DNA of 64,000 nucleotides from Phaeotremella fagi (GCA_001599715.1 BCHU01000010.1:248001-312000), one strand, 5' to 3'; counted from the stretch's first letter, positions 10,984 to 23,158 are shown. Notes: generated by a model from the letters alone, not told the origin. Program-made: numbers and translations.

Positions 10984-11757
10984 TCATCTACCAAAAACTG
11001 TCATCAATTCAGCCCTATACTTGAAATCTTTTTCCTTGGGTGCTCCAGTAATGTTTCCAAAAGGCATTTGACCAGTCAGAATCCAAGTTTCAGGGATTTT
11101 CCACTTTGATCGAATTTCCTCCATTGATGGGAAGTAGTGCTGTAGCGTCATACCCACATCAACTGAATCTAGAGAAAGCCAAACTACATCACTGTAAGCA
11201 CGTCTTAAAATTGAGACCCACTGGAATATTGAGCTATCGCAGTTGACTGCATAGACCAATTTGCAAATGATGGCGCGTACAACGGGTATCGAGCTTTGAT
11301 AGCATCGATGACTGCGCTTTCAGATAACCGATTGTACAATGTTACCTACCTTGCTGATCCTCAAAGAATAAAATAGTACCATGACCGTTACGCAAAGTGT
11401 TCAATTTATCCTGAACATTTCTAGTTATCAGGAAGAGTTATTGGTCACAAACTTACCCAAAATGTTCAGACGCTACGTTAGGTCGAACTGAACGTTTCTC
11501 TGGGCTTAAGCTGCTCTCGCATAGATCCCAAAGAGCCTGATGATGTTCGTCGTATAAGATCACAACTCTCGTGGACTGTATATTGAACATTGAGGGCACA
11601 TGTCGCAAGCAAGTGTACACAATGTCTTCCAGTTGGGCATGTCGAATTGGACATTCTGACCCTATCTACAAGGGGTCAGCAAAAGTTTGACCTTATCACT
11701 TGCCAAATAGTTGGATCTACGGTGTGCAATCGCCTGCAAAAGACTGTCAGTTGACAT
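10984..11757 (-). CDS. Nitroreductase-family protein
   Basis: The likely start is MSTDSLLQAIAHRRS at 11757. Later exons carry the family blocks FNIQSTRVVILYDEHHQALWDL (flavin-binding region), DKLNTLRNGHGTILFFED, FANWSMQSTAIAQYS and LQHYFPSM, then IPETWILTGQMPFGNITGAPKEKDF near the end. This order matches the fungal frp/HBN1-type FMN nitroreductases, about 200 residues, which reduce quinones, nitro compounds or unsaturated lipid signals. At least four introns are needed. It is divergent from the Zn2Cys6 regulator gene at 11917 across a 160-bp spacer, a common layout for a regulator and its target. The frame stays open upstream to 11916, but that extension has no family match. The substrate is unknown. 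Confidence 0.75.
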
Positions 11758-11916
11758 TTTGTGGATGATGCTCTTTGTCCTGCCACTAGATCTTAAGTCT
11801 TCATCGTTATAGCCCGGCGGCGAATTCATAGTTGATTCCGTCGTACCCTTGGCCAACCTTATCAGTCTTGGCCGTGTCTCGTCCAATTTCACATCATCTT
11901 TCACCCACCCAAACAA
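11758..11916. promoter_or_regulatory. Short divergent promoter, nitroreductase / Zn2Cys6 regulator
   Basis: This 159-bp spacer carries two TTGGCC elements, at 11849-11854 and 11868-11873, spaced 19 bp apart. It also has a GGCGGCGAATTC stretch near 11819. The recurrence in other block A promoters is the reason for noting it; binding is not shown. Confidence 0.35.
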
Positions 11917-14512
11917 ATGGCCGATTCAGAAACTCCGAGTAGAACAGTGTCCGAAGGTAGGAAGGCTCGATCAAGACGTGATAGACCTTGTGATGTCTGT
12001 AAGAGAATTTTTTGTACCGTGAAACTAGTCTCATCTCGTTGATGTAAACAACAGGCAGGAAACAAAAGCATCTGTGTGTTATTCCAGTCAAAGGCGAACC
12101 ATGCAATGATTGTCGAGTTCGAAAACGTCCTTGCACGTTTAACGTTCCTCCAACAGTGAGAAAAAGAGCTCCTAGAGAACATTTACAAGAGCCTGCGTCG
12201 GATTCCATGGATCTAGAGGGGTCCGATTCACCAGTAGGTGTAATATGTAGAAGAAATAGAGCGTTACTGAGTTCCATAAGACAGCATCTACTTTAGTCGC
12301 CTCAGGTCCAAGTAGATCTACTGGGACTTTTGTGAGTTCGATCTTTCTCCTACAAGGTATTACACTAATCATGTTCAGAACAATTTCTGTGTACCATTGA
12401 GTTTCGAAGACACTGAACCTCAACTCGACCAAACCCACAGTCCCCCAAGATCAGAAAATAACGTACCCGTAAATCAACCCTTTTTTCTACTTGGCTGACT
12501 TTAACAGATTGCTCACCCACCATCACTCGACCTCGAGGGTGGAGACGAGAATGAGAGTCACTTCCTTGGATCTGGAGCTTTCTCCGGTTTAACCCTTCGC
12601 GAAATTGGTGTTACGACCGGGAAAAACCCAGGTACGGGGTTAGATTTTCGTCAAGTCTCTTTTGATGTCCGTCAACCCGCTTATTTCCTTAAGAGCAAAT
12701 CATTCATGTACGGTCGAGGTCCTACTACAGGGAAGACAGCTTTCGATGCGGTGTGTAGAGAATGTGCCGTTTTGGGAGGAGACATTCCGACTCGGGCTTT
12801 ATCAAAGTGGGTCCAACAAGTGCTTGATCAGTATCTGCAAGGATATAGCTGATTCGAACAGACTGCAGAGGATGGTGCTTCCTGCGTTACCATTTATCAA
12901 CTCCACACGTTTGGAAACTGCATGCTTGGGATTGGCCGACTGTGGACCTGTACCTTATGCTCTGTTAGCGGGTATCATCGCTCACTCGACTCCTTACATT
13001 CCTGAAATGCTTCCACTACACAAAACAATTTGGTCGCACGCTTTACTCGCTCTCGAAGACGAGTACCGCCAACCAAGACTTCAAACACTGCAGCTGGCGT
13101 TGTTAGCTTTATCGGCACGACCCATTTATACGGAGAACGTTGGTCAGAGTGACATTGGATTGGCTAGGGTAGGTTGATCTCATTGCCCAAATCGATCATT
13201 GCCTGACTCCGAGGTAGGCAATTGGAGCAGCACACCTGTTGGGTCTACATATGGAACCAGCCAACTGGGATCTACCGATTTGGGAAAAAAGTGTCAGAAA
13301 GAGAATTTGGTGGACACTGCTGATCCATGATAAGTGGAGGGCACTTATGTATGGTCGTCCGAGCAAGTGAGTTGATCTCACTCTTCGTTTTTACAGTGTT
13401 TTTTACCATCTTGTTAGCCTTCATCGACAGTATTACAACGTTGTTCTACCAACAACTGAGGATGGTGATTGGGGCAAGTACGCGTCTCCGGCTGTCCAAC
13501 TTTCTATGGAAACTTTCGTTGCCACAGGTCGTCTAACGTTAATCATTGAGTGAGTCTGCGAGTTGACAAACATCTCATACCTCAGCCGTATACTCGAACA
13601 ATTCTACACTGCCCATCCAGTCAAATCTGGAATACTGTCTCGTATAGGAGAATTGGAATCCATTCGTGCTGAGTTGGAAGCTTTTGAAAACTCTTTGCCT
13701 GTTATTATGCGATGGAAGGAAAGCATAGAACAGGCAGTAACCACTTTACCCACCGGAATCCGTACGTACACAAAGCACTCAAGTGACGGCCCCCTAACAA
13801 TCGACAGGATCAATGCAGCTCTCGTACCTTGGTCTTGACGTAATCATCAATCGTTTGATGGTTGAGACTTTGGGTGAATTGTCGTCATGGCAGAGTTCAA
13901 TCGTTGTACAGACGGCTTTCACGGCTTGTGTGAGGACGGTGAATTTTGTTTTGACTTTGACGAGATCTGACAGGGATATGTTTTGGATGCCTTGTGAGTC
14001 AAATTGTTGTATTGAACTAACCACCACAGACTCTTCTTTACATATTTCCAACAGTACATGTCTACTCGTTAGACTCGCAATTCAATGCAAGTCAATCAAT
14101 GTGCCTTTGGTCAACGATTGTATAAGGAATGTCATCATCGTATCTGACAGATTGGTTCAAATTTACCAAGAAACTAAATGGGATGTTGCAGAGGCTGCTC
14201 TAAAATGGATGACGACAATTTTGTCCACATCATGTCAGGAGATAACAGAATTGAAAGACACGGCGAAGATGGTAGCCCGAGCTTTGGGCTTTCCGGTTGC
14301 TGGTAAGCAGAGTTTTCATCCATTAACATTCTTTACTGAAGGATTGCACTATCTAAGGCGAGGACACTTTCATCGACGACAGCTTTCTGACAGCGAATGC
14401 GGCGTTAGACCCTATGCTCTGGCTGGGGAATGATTTATCGTGGCTCAACACCGAATTATTCGGAGTTTCTAATGGTCCTGATGCCAACGGTGGACAAGCA
14501 GCAATGTTTTAG
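11917..14512 (+). CDS. Zn2Cys6 transcription factor (regulator A)
   Basis: The start MADSETPSRTVSEGRK is followed by a six-Cys binuclear zinc cluster, CDVCRKQKHLC then CNDCRVRKRPC (spacing C-x2-C-x6-C-x8-C-x2-C-x6-C). An intron interrupts it after the second Cys. The middle holds the fungal-specific regulatory domain: LGLHMEPANWDLPIWE, then KRIWWTLLIHDKWRALMYGRPS across an intron. The last exon gives EDTFIDDSFLTANAALDPM and ends ...GGQAAMF at the TAG 14510-14512, a Asp/Leu-rich tail of the kind that often activates transcription. About ten introns are present. It sits in the middle of block A and is divergent from the nitroreductase, so it probably controls the block. The inducer is unknown. 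Confidence 0.8.
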
Positions 14513-14677
14513 ACATCATTGGAAGGCGAATTATTTTGTGTTAGGCCTCTCATCGCTAACAAGGAGTCGAAAGAAATGCATGTACTATCACAAAAACAAA
14601 CACAAGCTACACGCTGCAATCATCCATACCATGGGACCTCAATCCCCTCTGTTGAAGTGATCAGTATTGTCTCTCGT

Positions 14678-16160
14678 CTAAAATGCTTTTGACTTACCGA
14701 TAACTTCGTACACAACCTCCCCAGCACCCCAAGATTTCTTGTACAACTCGGATTTACCGATCTTGGAGATACGAGCTTTCGAGTAGGTTTTACTACTGAT
14801 GCTCTTTTCGTAGGAATCAAAAACTGGTTGCATGCCAGCTTCTTGTAAAACCGAAGATTCCATCAAGGTGTTTGGCTGGAGAGGTCAGCAAAAAAACAGT
14901 AACACGAACAGCTCACTCTTTCTTCATCGTTGGGGGAAAGGAAATAGAAAACTCCAAGACGGGTGTGATTTCTTTGGTCGCTTGGAGGAGCTGAAACACG
15001 GTGATTCGCTGCTTTGAAGTAACCTCCAGTGTACCATTCCATGAAGACCCCGCAATTGATCTGCAAGTGGTGTCAGTGGAGCTAAGTCAAATTACTACTC
15101 ACAATTACAGCTCCTGGGACATGTCTGACGTAACGCCAAGTTCCAGCATCGTCACGAACCTGAAGGGCAGCCATAGGTTGGGAGCTAAGTGATTAGTTTT
15201 CACAAGAGCAGCTCCATCTTACTATAGCACTGTCAAAGCTGAATACGGTTAGTTTTATAAACCTGATATATCCATCCAACTCACATCCAAAATCCTGATG
15301 ACCTTTGAGCCAGACCCCCTTGACTTTAGCTTCATCCTCAGGGGTGTACTCGTCGTAGAAAGCCATGTCTGAGGAGTCAGGAAATGATGACTGTGCTCAG
15401 CTTACATCTCATCCAAGACTCGTCGTGAACATCAAATTGATGTCTTTCAACAAAAGTTTCAATAGGCAATTTGAGTGCCAAGGCGAATACTGTTTTCATC
15501 AACTTCCTTTCCCGGTGACATTTGGCACACTTACGACGAAGAACGTTAAAAACCACGACCTTGTGAGTCTTTTCCGTAAAAGCTCTGACCTCTTCAAAGT
15601 ACGGCATGATACTTTCTGGGAACTCTTGAGATTGCATATCCCTGTACCAATTGAATTGCTCGATTCTGTCCGTTACACCATTTTCCATCCTGGCATTGTT
15701 AGCCACTCGCCCACGCCTGTCACTTACTCGTAATATTGTCTAAGCTTGAAACCAAAGTAACTTCCCTTCTCTTGCATCAAACCTCGGAGACGCTTCTTCT
15801 CTTCGTAGGGGGTGTTGGTGAAGACAGTCTTGGCCAGTCAGTCAACAAATTGTAGAATCACTACTCACATAGCCAATGTCGACTTGTCGTTGGATCTCTT
15901 CCTCAGTGATACCATGGTTGATCAAGGTAAAAAAACCTTGCTCATGCATGGCTTGTCTCAAAGTCTCGGCTAATTTTGCTTGGGCAGCTGGTCCATCGTT
16001 GAAGGTAGCCATATCTACTGTTTTCAAGTCCGCATAGTCCTAAGCTGTCAAAGGAATTTTGTGGCTCCAGACTTACAACTGGTTCATTGGAGAGACCCAC
16101 AGGAGTAAAGTGAAGCGCCTCTGGCAGAGATTTGGTGGAAAGTGTCGTGGCGATGGGCAT
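14678..16160 (-). CDS. Isopenicillin-N-synthase-like 2OG-Fe(II) oxygenase
   Basis: The start MPIATTLSTKSLPEAL at 16160 is followed by the DIOX_N region (LRQAMHEQGFFTLINHGI). The jelly-roll core has the HxD pair in WLKGHQDF, the distal His in AANHRVSAPP and the RLGVFYFLSP block that holds the 2-oxoglutarate-binding Arg; the usual Ser after that Arg is replaced. The end reads ...YEVIGKSKAF with TAG at 14678-14680. Several introns split it. This superfamily hydroxylates or desaturates small molecules with Fe(II), O2 and 2-oxoglutarate. Fungal relatives include thymine 7-hydroxylase-like enzymes and a member of the A. nidulans nicotinate cluster. It is divergent from the Dal5-type transporter across 265 bp, suggesting import and oxidation of the same compound. 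The substrate is not known. Confidence 0.8.
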
Positions 16161-16297
16161 GATGATAATGGTATGTTAGTTGTTGCTGCTGAGGTCTCCA
16201 ATCTCCACTATTATATACACCCCATCCAACCCCAGTATTTCACGTACGCGGCGCAAACGTATCGCGGCGGCATGGAACTTGGTATGCATTCTACAAT

Positions 16298-16307
16298 TTG
16301 CGGCCAA
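16298..16307. promoter_or_regulatory. TTGCGGCCAA element between oxygenase and transporter
   Basis: This is the exact reverse complement of the TTGGCCGCAA element at 10870-10879. It lies 138 bp before the oxygenase start and 119 bp before the transporter start, in the shared 265-bp spacer. TATA-like AT runs sit near each gene (about 16207 and 16371). Regulator A is the obvious candidate binder, by position only. Confidence 0.35.
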
Positions 16308-16425
16308 CGACTGACCTGCAAGTGTAGTGGCCGCCGGGAACAACCTTATCTTTTGTGCTCCTCCCTCAACATATATAATCCATAGATCAAAACCATGAGA
16401 ACTTGCTTGTCCATCTATCTTCACA

Positions 16426-18323
16426 ATGTCTCAGTCAGGAAGTCAAGTTGATAACGAAAAGGGACCAAACGAGAACGTCATTGTTGACACTCGAGTCCTT
16501 GAGGACGCTCCGGAGAAAAATCTCGATGTCGCTGGAAAGTTTTTGGCTGAAATGGCTTTGCTTCCTGATGCTGCCACTCTCCTGGCTGAACCTACTGCCG
16601 AAGAAGAGAAGGCAGTTGTTCGAAGAGCCGACTTGTATATTGTTCCTCTTCTTTTGGTGGCTCTTATGTAGGTTGATGACTATGACCTTAGCTGACAATC
16701 AGGATGGGTGCTGTTGATAAAGTAGCTCTCGCCACTGCGGCCGTCCTCGGATTGCGCACTGATCTGAACTTGGTGGGCCAAGAATACAGCTGTAGGTCTT
16801 CATAGAACAGGGAGCTTTTCTGATTCAACCCAGGGACAAGTTCCATCATTTTCTTCGGAAGTTTGGCATCACTCTTCCCAGCTCTTTTCTTCATGCAAAA
16901 GTATCCCGCTGGAAAAGTGATTGCTGCCAACGTCACAGTCTGGGGTGAGTGCTTATCGCTGGCCAAACAATTCACTGACTTTCCTAGGTATCATCTCGAT
17001 GGCTACTGCTGGTGCCAAAGATTTCGGTGGCCTTGCTGCCGCGCGATTCATCTTGGGAGTCTTTGAAGCTCTGACTTTTCCCGTAAGCTTTTAAAATGAC
17101 TTTTCGAGTGTAGCCAACATCATCTCTAGGGTTTTGCTCTTGTTATCTCCTCCTGGTACACTCGTCGTGAACAGTTGGCTCGGACTGCCATTATATACAG
17201 TACATTGTCCTCGCTTACTAATGGTCTCTTGTCTTGTGAGCAAATCTATCTAACTGAGACTGATTTTCAGTTGCCTGTTCGTACATTACCGACCAAATTG
17301 CTATCAAAAACTGGCAATTACTGTTCATCCTGGTTGGAGTCATTACTTTCCTTTGGGGTATTCTGATGGGCTGGTACCTCCCAGATTCCCCAGTCAGTGC
17401 ACGTTGGCTCTCCCAAAGACAAAGAGTTGTTGCGGTGATGCGTCTCAGAGACAACCAGACTGGTGTCGAAAATAAAACATACAAGATATACCAAGTCAAG
17501 GAAGCCCTTGTCGACCCAAAGACTTGGCTTGTGTTCTTTATCAATATTTGTTTGAACGTCCCCAACGGTGGTGTATCCGGTTTCAACTCCATCATCGTGG
17601 CATCCTTAGGTTTCACTACACGTCAAACGACTTTGTTGGCGATCCCTACAGGTTTAATCAGCTGGTTCTCTTCTCTTCTTTTTTCGTTTATAGCCATTAA
17701 AAGTAAGTGAGACTGTACGCAGGACGATGCAAGATGATTGACTTCATTTTAGCTGGTCAGAGAACTTTGACCGCACTCGGTGCTTGCTTCATTCCCTTAC
17801 TTGCAACTATCCTTCTTCACGTTATTCCTAGGTCAAACATCGGTGGAAGCTTGGGATCTTTATTCATCGTTTACTTCTTCTGGGCACCTTATGTAGTCAT
17901 GAATACTGTAGTCATTGCTAACACTGGTGGTTATACCAAAAAGACAATTGTTTACGGTATCGCCTACTGTGGATATCTCGTGGGAAATATCATGTAAGTG
18001 AAGCGACTTACAGTAGATCCCAAACCTAACCACTTCTAGTGGCCCTCAAACTTTCATTTCAACTCAAGCTCCCGACTATACTGGTGGAATTGTTGCTATG
18101 CTTGTCTGTTACTGCGTAGCTATTTCTGTGAGTAGCTCGGAATCTCCTAGCTCGGTCTGATGAAACTAAATCCCGCAAATAGCTCATCTTCATCTACCAT
18201 CTCAATATACGACGATTGAACAAGCAGAAGCTTCAAAATCAAGCTTCGCACGGAGGTGATCTTCTTGAGGATTGGAAAGACCTCACAGATTTTGAGAATC
18301 CAACATTCCACTACGTAATCTGA
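16426..18323 (+). CDS. MFS anion:cation symporter, Dal5 family
   Basis: About nine exons encode a protein of about 500 residues with twelve predicted membrane spans after a soluble acidic N-terminus. Diagnostic blocks are MGAVDKVALATAAVLGLRTD, GMxTA-like IISMATAGAKDFGGLAAARF, LGVFEALTFPGFALVISSWYTRREQ, LPDSPVSARWLS and GYTKKTIVYGIAYCGYLVGNI. These are the hallmarks of the Dal5/ACS family, which imports organic anions such as allantoate, nicotinate, pantothenate or biotin precursors. The protein ends ...FHYVI with TGA at 18321-18323. It is divergent from the 2OG-Fe(II) oxygenase and closes block A. The cargo is probably the pathway's carboxylate or ureide substrate, which is an inference from context. 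Confidence 0.88.
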
Positions 18324-19001
18324 TCCAAATGATGAGTCTGAGTTGTACAAGGTAGAGTTTGGTTGAATGATTGTTTCTTTCTTTGGCTTTATCTTTTGAA
18401 AACAGGTTTTACAAGAAATGATCAGTGTGATAAGCAGTTATCTAGAGTTACGGTTTGTAGACCATACGGTTATGAATTTCAAGTCGTTATGAAGATTAAA
18501 GATTGGCATCTGTAGACGTGCAGAACCCAAGAACGACAGAATGATCTGCACGGTGACAAAACGTGTTTCTTCCTCTTTGATCGTACAATTGATTAGGTCG
18601 TGAAACAATTTCTTTCCTGATCTTCTGTTTAACGTACTTCTTTTTAATTACATCTGTCTTTCAAATTTTAATACTTCACTACAAACAGGAGTTGCGACGT
18701 ACGGTGTCAGATAACGACATTTTCATCACCAAAACTACCACTGGCACCGAAAATTTTCAGTCAGGTATCCCTATTCGATTCCAAGTTTTCATCTTTGATC
18801 TCCACTGCAAGCCAACTCCAATCCAACTCCAATCACACTCCTCTCTGGCATCACTTTACAAAACTATCACTGTCCTTCAGTCCCACTCTCACTCTCAATC
18901 GATTGGATTCACCTCACGACACTGAACTGGTACCACTCTTTTTCGACTCCTAGTCCTAAGCTCACTCTCACTCTATCTCTCTGTCAATTCACTGACTCAC
19001 A
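18324..19001. other. Intergenic between transporter and acidic-tail gene
   Basis: This is 3' sequence of the transporter followed by the promoter and CT-rich leader of the next gene (CACTCTCACTCTCA-type runs around 18884-18975). No exon is supported. Confidence 0.5.
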
Positions 19002-19700
19002 ATGGCGTGCGATCTTCGTTTTATCCAAGAGAAACCTCACGCGAACGGATGGAAGTTTGGGCCTGGTAGACATAAGGATAAACAATTTACATTGGCTGCT
19101 TATCAACAACCAGACGGTGAATGCTGGTTTGCAGCAGATCTTAGGGATGGAGGTGAAGAGGTCAGAGGAGATCCAAATCAGTGGTTATGGAAGTTGTCGA
19201 CTTGCATCAGGATCAGAAATGTCCCGGTCAAAGTGAGTTTTTGGACTGAAGAAAAACCCGAGTTAAACGATCTAACCTGCTGTTCTAGTACGATGATGAG
19301 GTTTATGTCATCGACAGTGTTGAATACAAAAGATTGATTGCTTGGGAGAGATTTGTGAGTTTTTGGCAACTTTGACCAACCATGCTAAACGTTTATCCAG
19401 TGGTGGCATGAGTTCTGGTCTGAAGTCACTCGCATCTTTCAACAGCGCTGGGACGAAAACCCACACGAAGAAGGAGATGTCATGGGGGTTGTTGATGAGG
19501 AAGATTTGAGTAAAGAGGATTACAAAGCTGCTGCGGAGTATGCTCATAAACGTCATTTCGAGCTGGGAAGGGGGAGACTCGACTATGAGGAGGGGGATGA
19601 TGAGGAGGATGATGAGGATGATGAGGATGAGGATGATGAGGATGATGATGAGGACGACGACGAGGACGACGAGGAAGGGCCGAGAGAGTCAAGTTTGTAG
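19002..19700 (+). CDS. Unrecognised protein with long Asp/Glu tail
   Basis: Three exons (19002 to about 19229, about 19290-19352, about 19401-19700) join in frame to about 195 residues. The N-terminal part starts MACDLRFIQEKPHANGW and is rich in Trp and charged residues (DGECWFAADLRDGG, YVIDSVEYKRLIAWERF, WWHEFWSEVTRIFQQRW). The C-terminal 45 residues are almost pure Asp/Glu, encoded by GAT/GAG/GAC repeats, and end PRESSL. Such tails are seen in histone chaperones and RNA-binding regulators, but I do not recognise the globular part. No signal peptide or membrane span is visible, so a cytosolic or nuclear protein is likely. Confidence 0.65.
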
Positions 19701-19818
19701 AACCGTTTGCAGTGCTCGTAAAGTACAGTACGAGTACAAGTAGCTTTCTCACGGTGCCACATCTCATTTACCAGCAAGAATTACCTTTGACCTCCTTCTT
19801 ACCACCACGACCAATGCT

Positions 19819-21043
19819 ATGACAAAACTTGTTTCTCCTCGCTCTCTGCTGGCGAGATCGTGCTATACTTATACTTGTATCTCAGTACACAGCGTTCACG
19901 GGAAACATTCATTTCCTGTTGAAAGTTCAAAAATTTCACGGAATAATATACAAATTCGGTCTCAATCCACACACGCCAAAAGAGATGAGGAATCAACTCC
20001 CCCCTTCAGTCTTCAAAACCCCACCAACCCCCTATCCATTCCCGACTCCGCCCATGAAAACGATCCCATCGATGGCATCGACCAATCTGCGAAACCCTCT
20101 CTCTCCAACAACACCCCCGCCCAGCTCCAAGAACGTATCAAAGCTCTTCGCGCTGCTCTAGCTCATCACAGTCGACAATTCGGTCAAGAAGCTGATCGTC
20201 AAATGACGGTTCTTGGATTGAAGATTAACGAGACGACAGGTTACCAAGAGGTGGAACGGTTGAAGTTGAGGGTAGCGAAAAGGGGTAGGTGAAACCTTAC
20301 AGCTGATTGTGCTGATCTTGTTAGAGGATGATTTGAAAATTCTTCGAGAACAAGCCAAACAAGCGAAAACAGCTTACGACCAAGCAGTTAATGTCAGGTC
20401 GACCGCTCAGCAAGACGTCAACTCGCTGTTGGAAAGAAAACACGCATGGACAGATTCAGACGTTTTGAAATTCACCCAACTTGTTCGAGCTGATCATTCG
20501 TCTACAGCTGCTGTAGCTTCAACCGCAGCAGAACTGAATCAAGCTGAACTTTCGGTCGATAAAGGTTTTTCAGAACTCATGCAAGCTATATTAGAACGTT
20601 ATCACGAGGAACAAGTTTGGAGTGACAAAATACGGAGTGTTTCGACATGGGCCAGTATCGTTGCTCTCGTAGCGAATCTGGTGGTTTTCGTCGGTGCCAT
20701 CGCGTTCATTGAACCATGGAAAAGAAGGAGACTGGTGCAGGGCTTGGAAGAAAGGGTATCTGAAATGATGGAGAGGGTAGAGGGGAGTGTCAGTACCCTT
20801 TCTGGAAGAATCGATGGAATGGATCAGCATTTGTTGGAAGGGAAGACTGCTGTGGAAGCAGCACCACCGATCCCAGACCCAATCCAATCTCCACCCCTCA
20901 TCTCATCGATCCTCCCTTGGCCTCCAATCGATCTAATCAGTCAACCATCATATGAACGAGATTTAGCTACCACTGGGATCTTTGGGTTGATTGGTGGGGC
21001 GGCGATAACGTCCATGATATACTTTTTACGAGGTTCTAGATGA
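19819..21043 (+). CDS. SHE9: She9/Mdm33 mitochondrial inner-membrane protein
   Basis: Exons 19819-20284 and 20325-21043 give 394 residues. The N-terminus is basic and hydroxylated (MTKLVSPRSLLARSC), a mitochondrial presequence. Coiled coils follow (QLQERIKALRAALAHHSRQFG, then EDDLKILREQAKQAKTAYDQA). The family core RKHAWTDSDVLKFTQLVRADH is present, then LELN-type helices, a membrane span WASIVALVANLVVFVGAIAF with the EPWKRRRL block after it, and a second span near the C-terminus (IFGLIGGAAITSMIYFL). This is the Mdm33/She9 arrangement; the family shapes and divides the mitochondrial inner membrane. It converges with the TRAPP gene, leaving 23 bp between stop codons. Confidence 0.92.
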
Positions 21044-21066
21044 TAGATTACGATGCATCATGTTAT

Positions 21067-21992
21067 TTACCCAATGCTTCCTCTCTGTCCATGACGCGAG
21101 GATCCAATTTGATCAAAATAACCGTTCGTTCTGGATACTGATCCGTTCCAACAGTGTGTGCTGTAACTCGAGCGGGCTAATGTAAGCTTTGACGGTGGGG
21201 CTTACTTACAACATCCAAACCATCAAGCACACCTTCGACCAGACCTGCAGTGAAAGCTTCACAACTGAGTTGAGACATGTCTTTAGGAATGGAAATGTGT
21301 TGTGTGAGAGGAGGTTGATTCAACGTTATCATGTCTAATGGTAAATGCTATAATCAGTCTTTTCTACCCACATTCATCTTCCCCTTCCACACTACGCTCT
21401 AAGCCGTCTGCAGGTTTACCAAAGCAATAACGATAAACGTGGGTGTGTACGAATTGTAAGATAGGAATTAGTCGATGTTCTCGTTTGGGATCCTGAGATT
21501 TAGCACTGGCACTGTCGGCAACATACCTTCATGCCAGATGTCTGGACGTTGCGCAACAGTAACAACGATAGAATACGAACTCCAGCTTCGTAGCCAAGGG
21601 ATGATAACCTGAAATCAGAAAGAGCAACCTCGAAACACCTACCTTCGTTCCAAATCAGCAACACTATCAACTCTGCTTTGACTGTATCCAACAACCTCAG
21701 CAAACAAAAAGGCCCATGCTGACAGAGCAACTTCAGCACCTTTTGTCTTGTTCAACGATCTATCCAGTATACTGACACCGGCGGATGGACCTTGCACTGG
21801 TAGTGAAAGTCGAGATGAATCCCTTTTACCAACTGTTGATGGGATTGTGGAAGACGACGCGTTGGCAAAGGAGTAGAGGGATGATGTACTGGCACCAGCT
21901 GAAGGGGACGCACTGGATGCTGTTGAGAATCGATTGGAACCACTCGAAGGGTTGAGATTGCTTGAAGAAAAGTAGGAGGTTGTTGCTGACAT
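21067..21992 (-). CDS. TRS31: TRAPP complex subunit Trs31 (TRAPPC5)
   Basis: After a long Ser/Ala-rich N-terminal extension, the protein has the TRAPPC5 signature: [77 protein letters not shown] and [22 protein letters not shown], then FPARVTAH and the end TVILIKLDP. The last residues EEALGK precede TAA at 21067-21069. About five introns are present. Trs31 is a core subunit of the TRAPP tethering complexes, which activate the Rab Ypt1 at ER-Golgi membranes. The poly-Ser extension of about 65 residues is longer than in animals and probably disordered. Confidence 0.92.
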
Positions 21993-22273
21993 TGTGTTGG
22001 GGGTGAGTGAGAAGGATGAAGTTTAGATATTGGTTTGGTACGGTTATGTTATGGTCAATTGTGTTGTGGCGGCATCAAACTGATTCCATCTGCAATCTTC
22101 ATACATAATCTACTACTACCCCCATTACAACTGATAACGACACAAGACCAAGACCTGATCGATATCCACTCTTGACTGCATGCTTCAAATCTGAAAGAAC
22201 GTTCAAAAAGGCATTTTGGAGCCGTCGCTGTGCGAATATTGTCAGAAAAGCTTAACCTACCACCTAAAACCTA

Positions 22274-23158
22274 CTAGTGTATCATGTATCCTGAGGTTGT
22301 ATCTTTTTTAGCGTCGTCAATGACTTTTAGAATGCCAGCTGAGACGTGGTGAGCGAAGCACCTTACGAAACTTACGTATGGTATCTTCAAACTTCTCAGG
22401 TGCTTTCTCAAGTCCTTGCCAAATCGCCCCGTAATGTCCCATTTCACTGCAATAGGGTTACCATTGGTTGATATAGAAACAAAGTGAACGTACGTTGGCA
22501 AAAACCCAGGATGAATCGATAGTATCACCATCTCGTGCTCAAAATGAAGTTTTCTCATGAAATAGTTGACCGCCACCTAACCGATGAGTGATCAGTCAGA
22601 ATCGTCGACATACCTTGGAATGACCATACGCTCCCATTCCCACTTTCAACTCTTTCCCCACAGTGCCTGCACTGGAAGAAATGATTGCAAATTTACTGCT
22701 GGAATTCAACAATGGAAGGGTATATTTGAAAAGAATGAGTGGGCCACGAGACTATTCAATTTAGCCAGCGTCGCATTCTCAACCTACGTTAACTTTCCAC
22801 GCATCCTCAAGGACTTTTAGATCTGTATCCACTAATCTATCGTTGGTCGGGTTGACTCCTGCATTGGCGATTACCTGTCGAGAGGTCAGCAGTGGGAACA
22901 GCTTCCACCTCGCGATGTACTGACCAAATCTAAATGATCGATTCCTTTACTCGATAGCACTTGAGCAAAGCTGCTCAACTCTTCGGCTTCAGCTGAGTAT
23001 TCTACCACCACGACGTTTTCGTTCGTCTGTAAGTCGGTTGGAACTTTAGAAACGTCTCTGACAGCTGCGACCACTCTGTAACCCTTGGTCAAATACGCTT
23101 TTGAAAGTTCAAGTCCGATACCTCGATTTGCCCCTGTTATAAGAACTGTTTTCGACAT
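22274..23158 (-). CDS. Short-chain dehydrogenase/reductase
   Basis: The start MSKTVLITGANRGIGLELSKAY carries the TGxxxGxG nucleotide-binding motif. Later exons hold the NAG equivalent (ANAGVNP), the catalytic Ser region IISSSAGTVG, and the YGHSK Tyr/Lys pair. The end, after two introns, is GHYGAIWQGLEKAPEKFEDTI joined to GILKVIDDAKKDTTSGYMIH with TAG at 22274-22276. The arrangement resembles small fungal NAD(P)-dependent SDRs of the sniffer/carbonyl-reductase-like type, about 240 residues. It is divergent from the isocitrate-lyase-like gene across 442 bp and lies between blocks A and B, so it may be a pathway ketoreductase, but that is only position-based. Confidence 0.85.

Noticed and set aside
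10779..10994. 71-codon minus-strand frame beyond the nitroreductase stop
   Set aside because: The nitroreductase has a normal family end at 10984; this frame has no family similarity and lies in the DapA-ALDH promoter region.
19480..19777. Minus-strand His/Pro-rich and poly-Ser frames
   Set aside because: Antisense of the GAT/GAG array in the acidic-tail gene.
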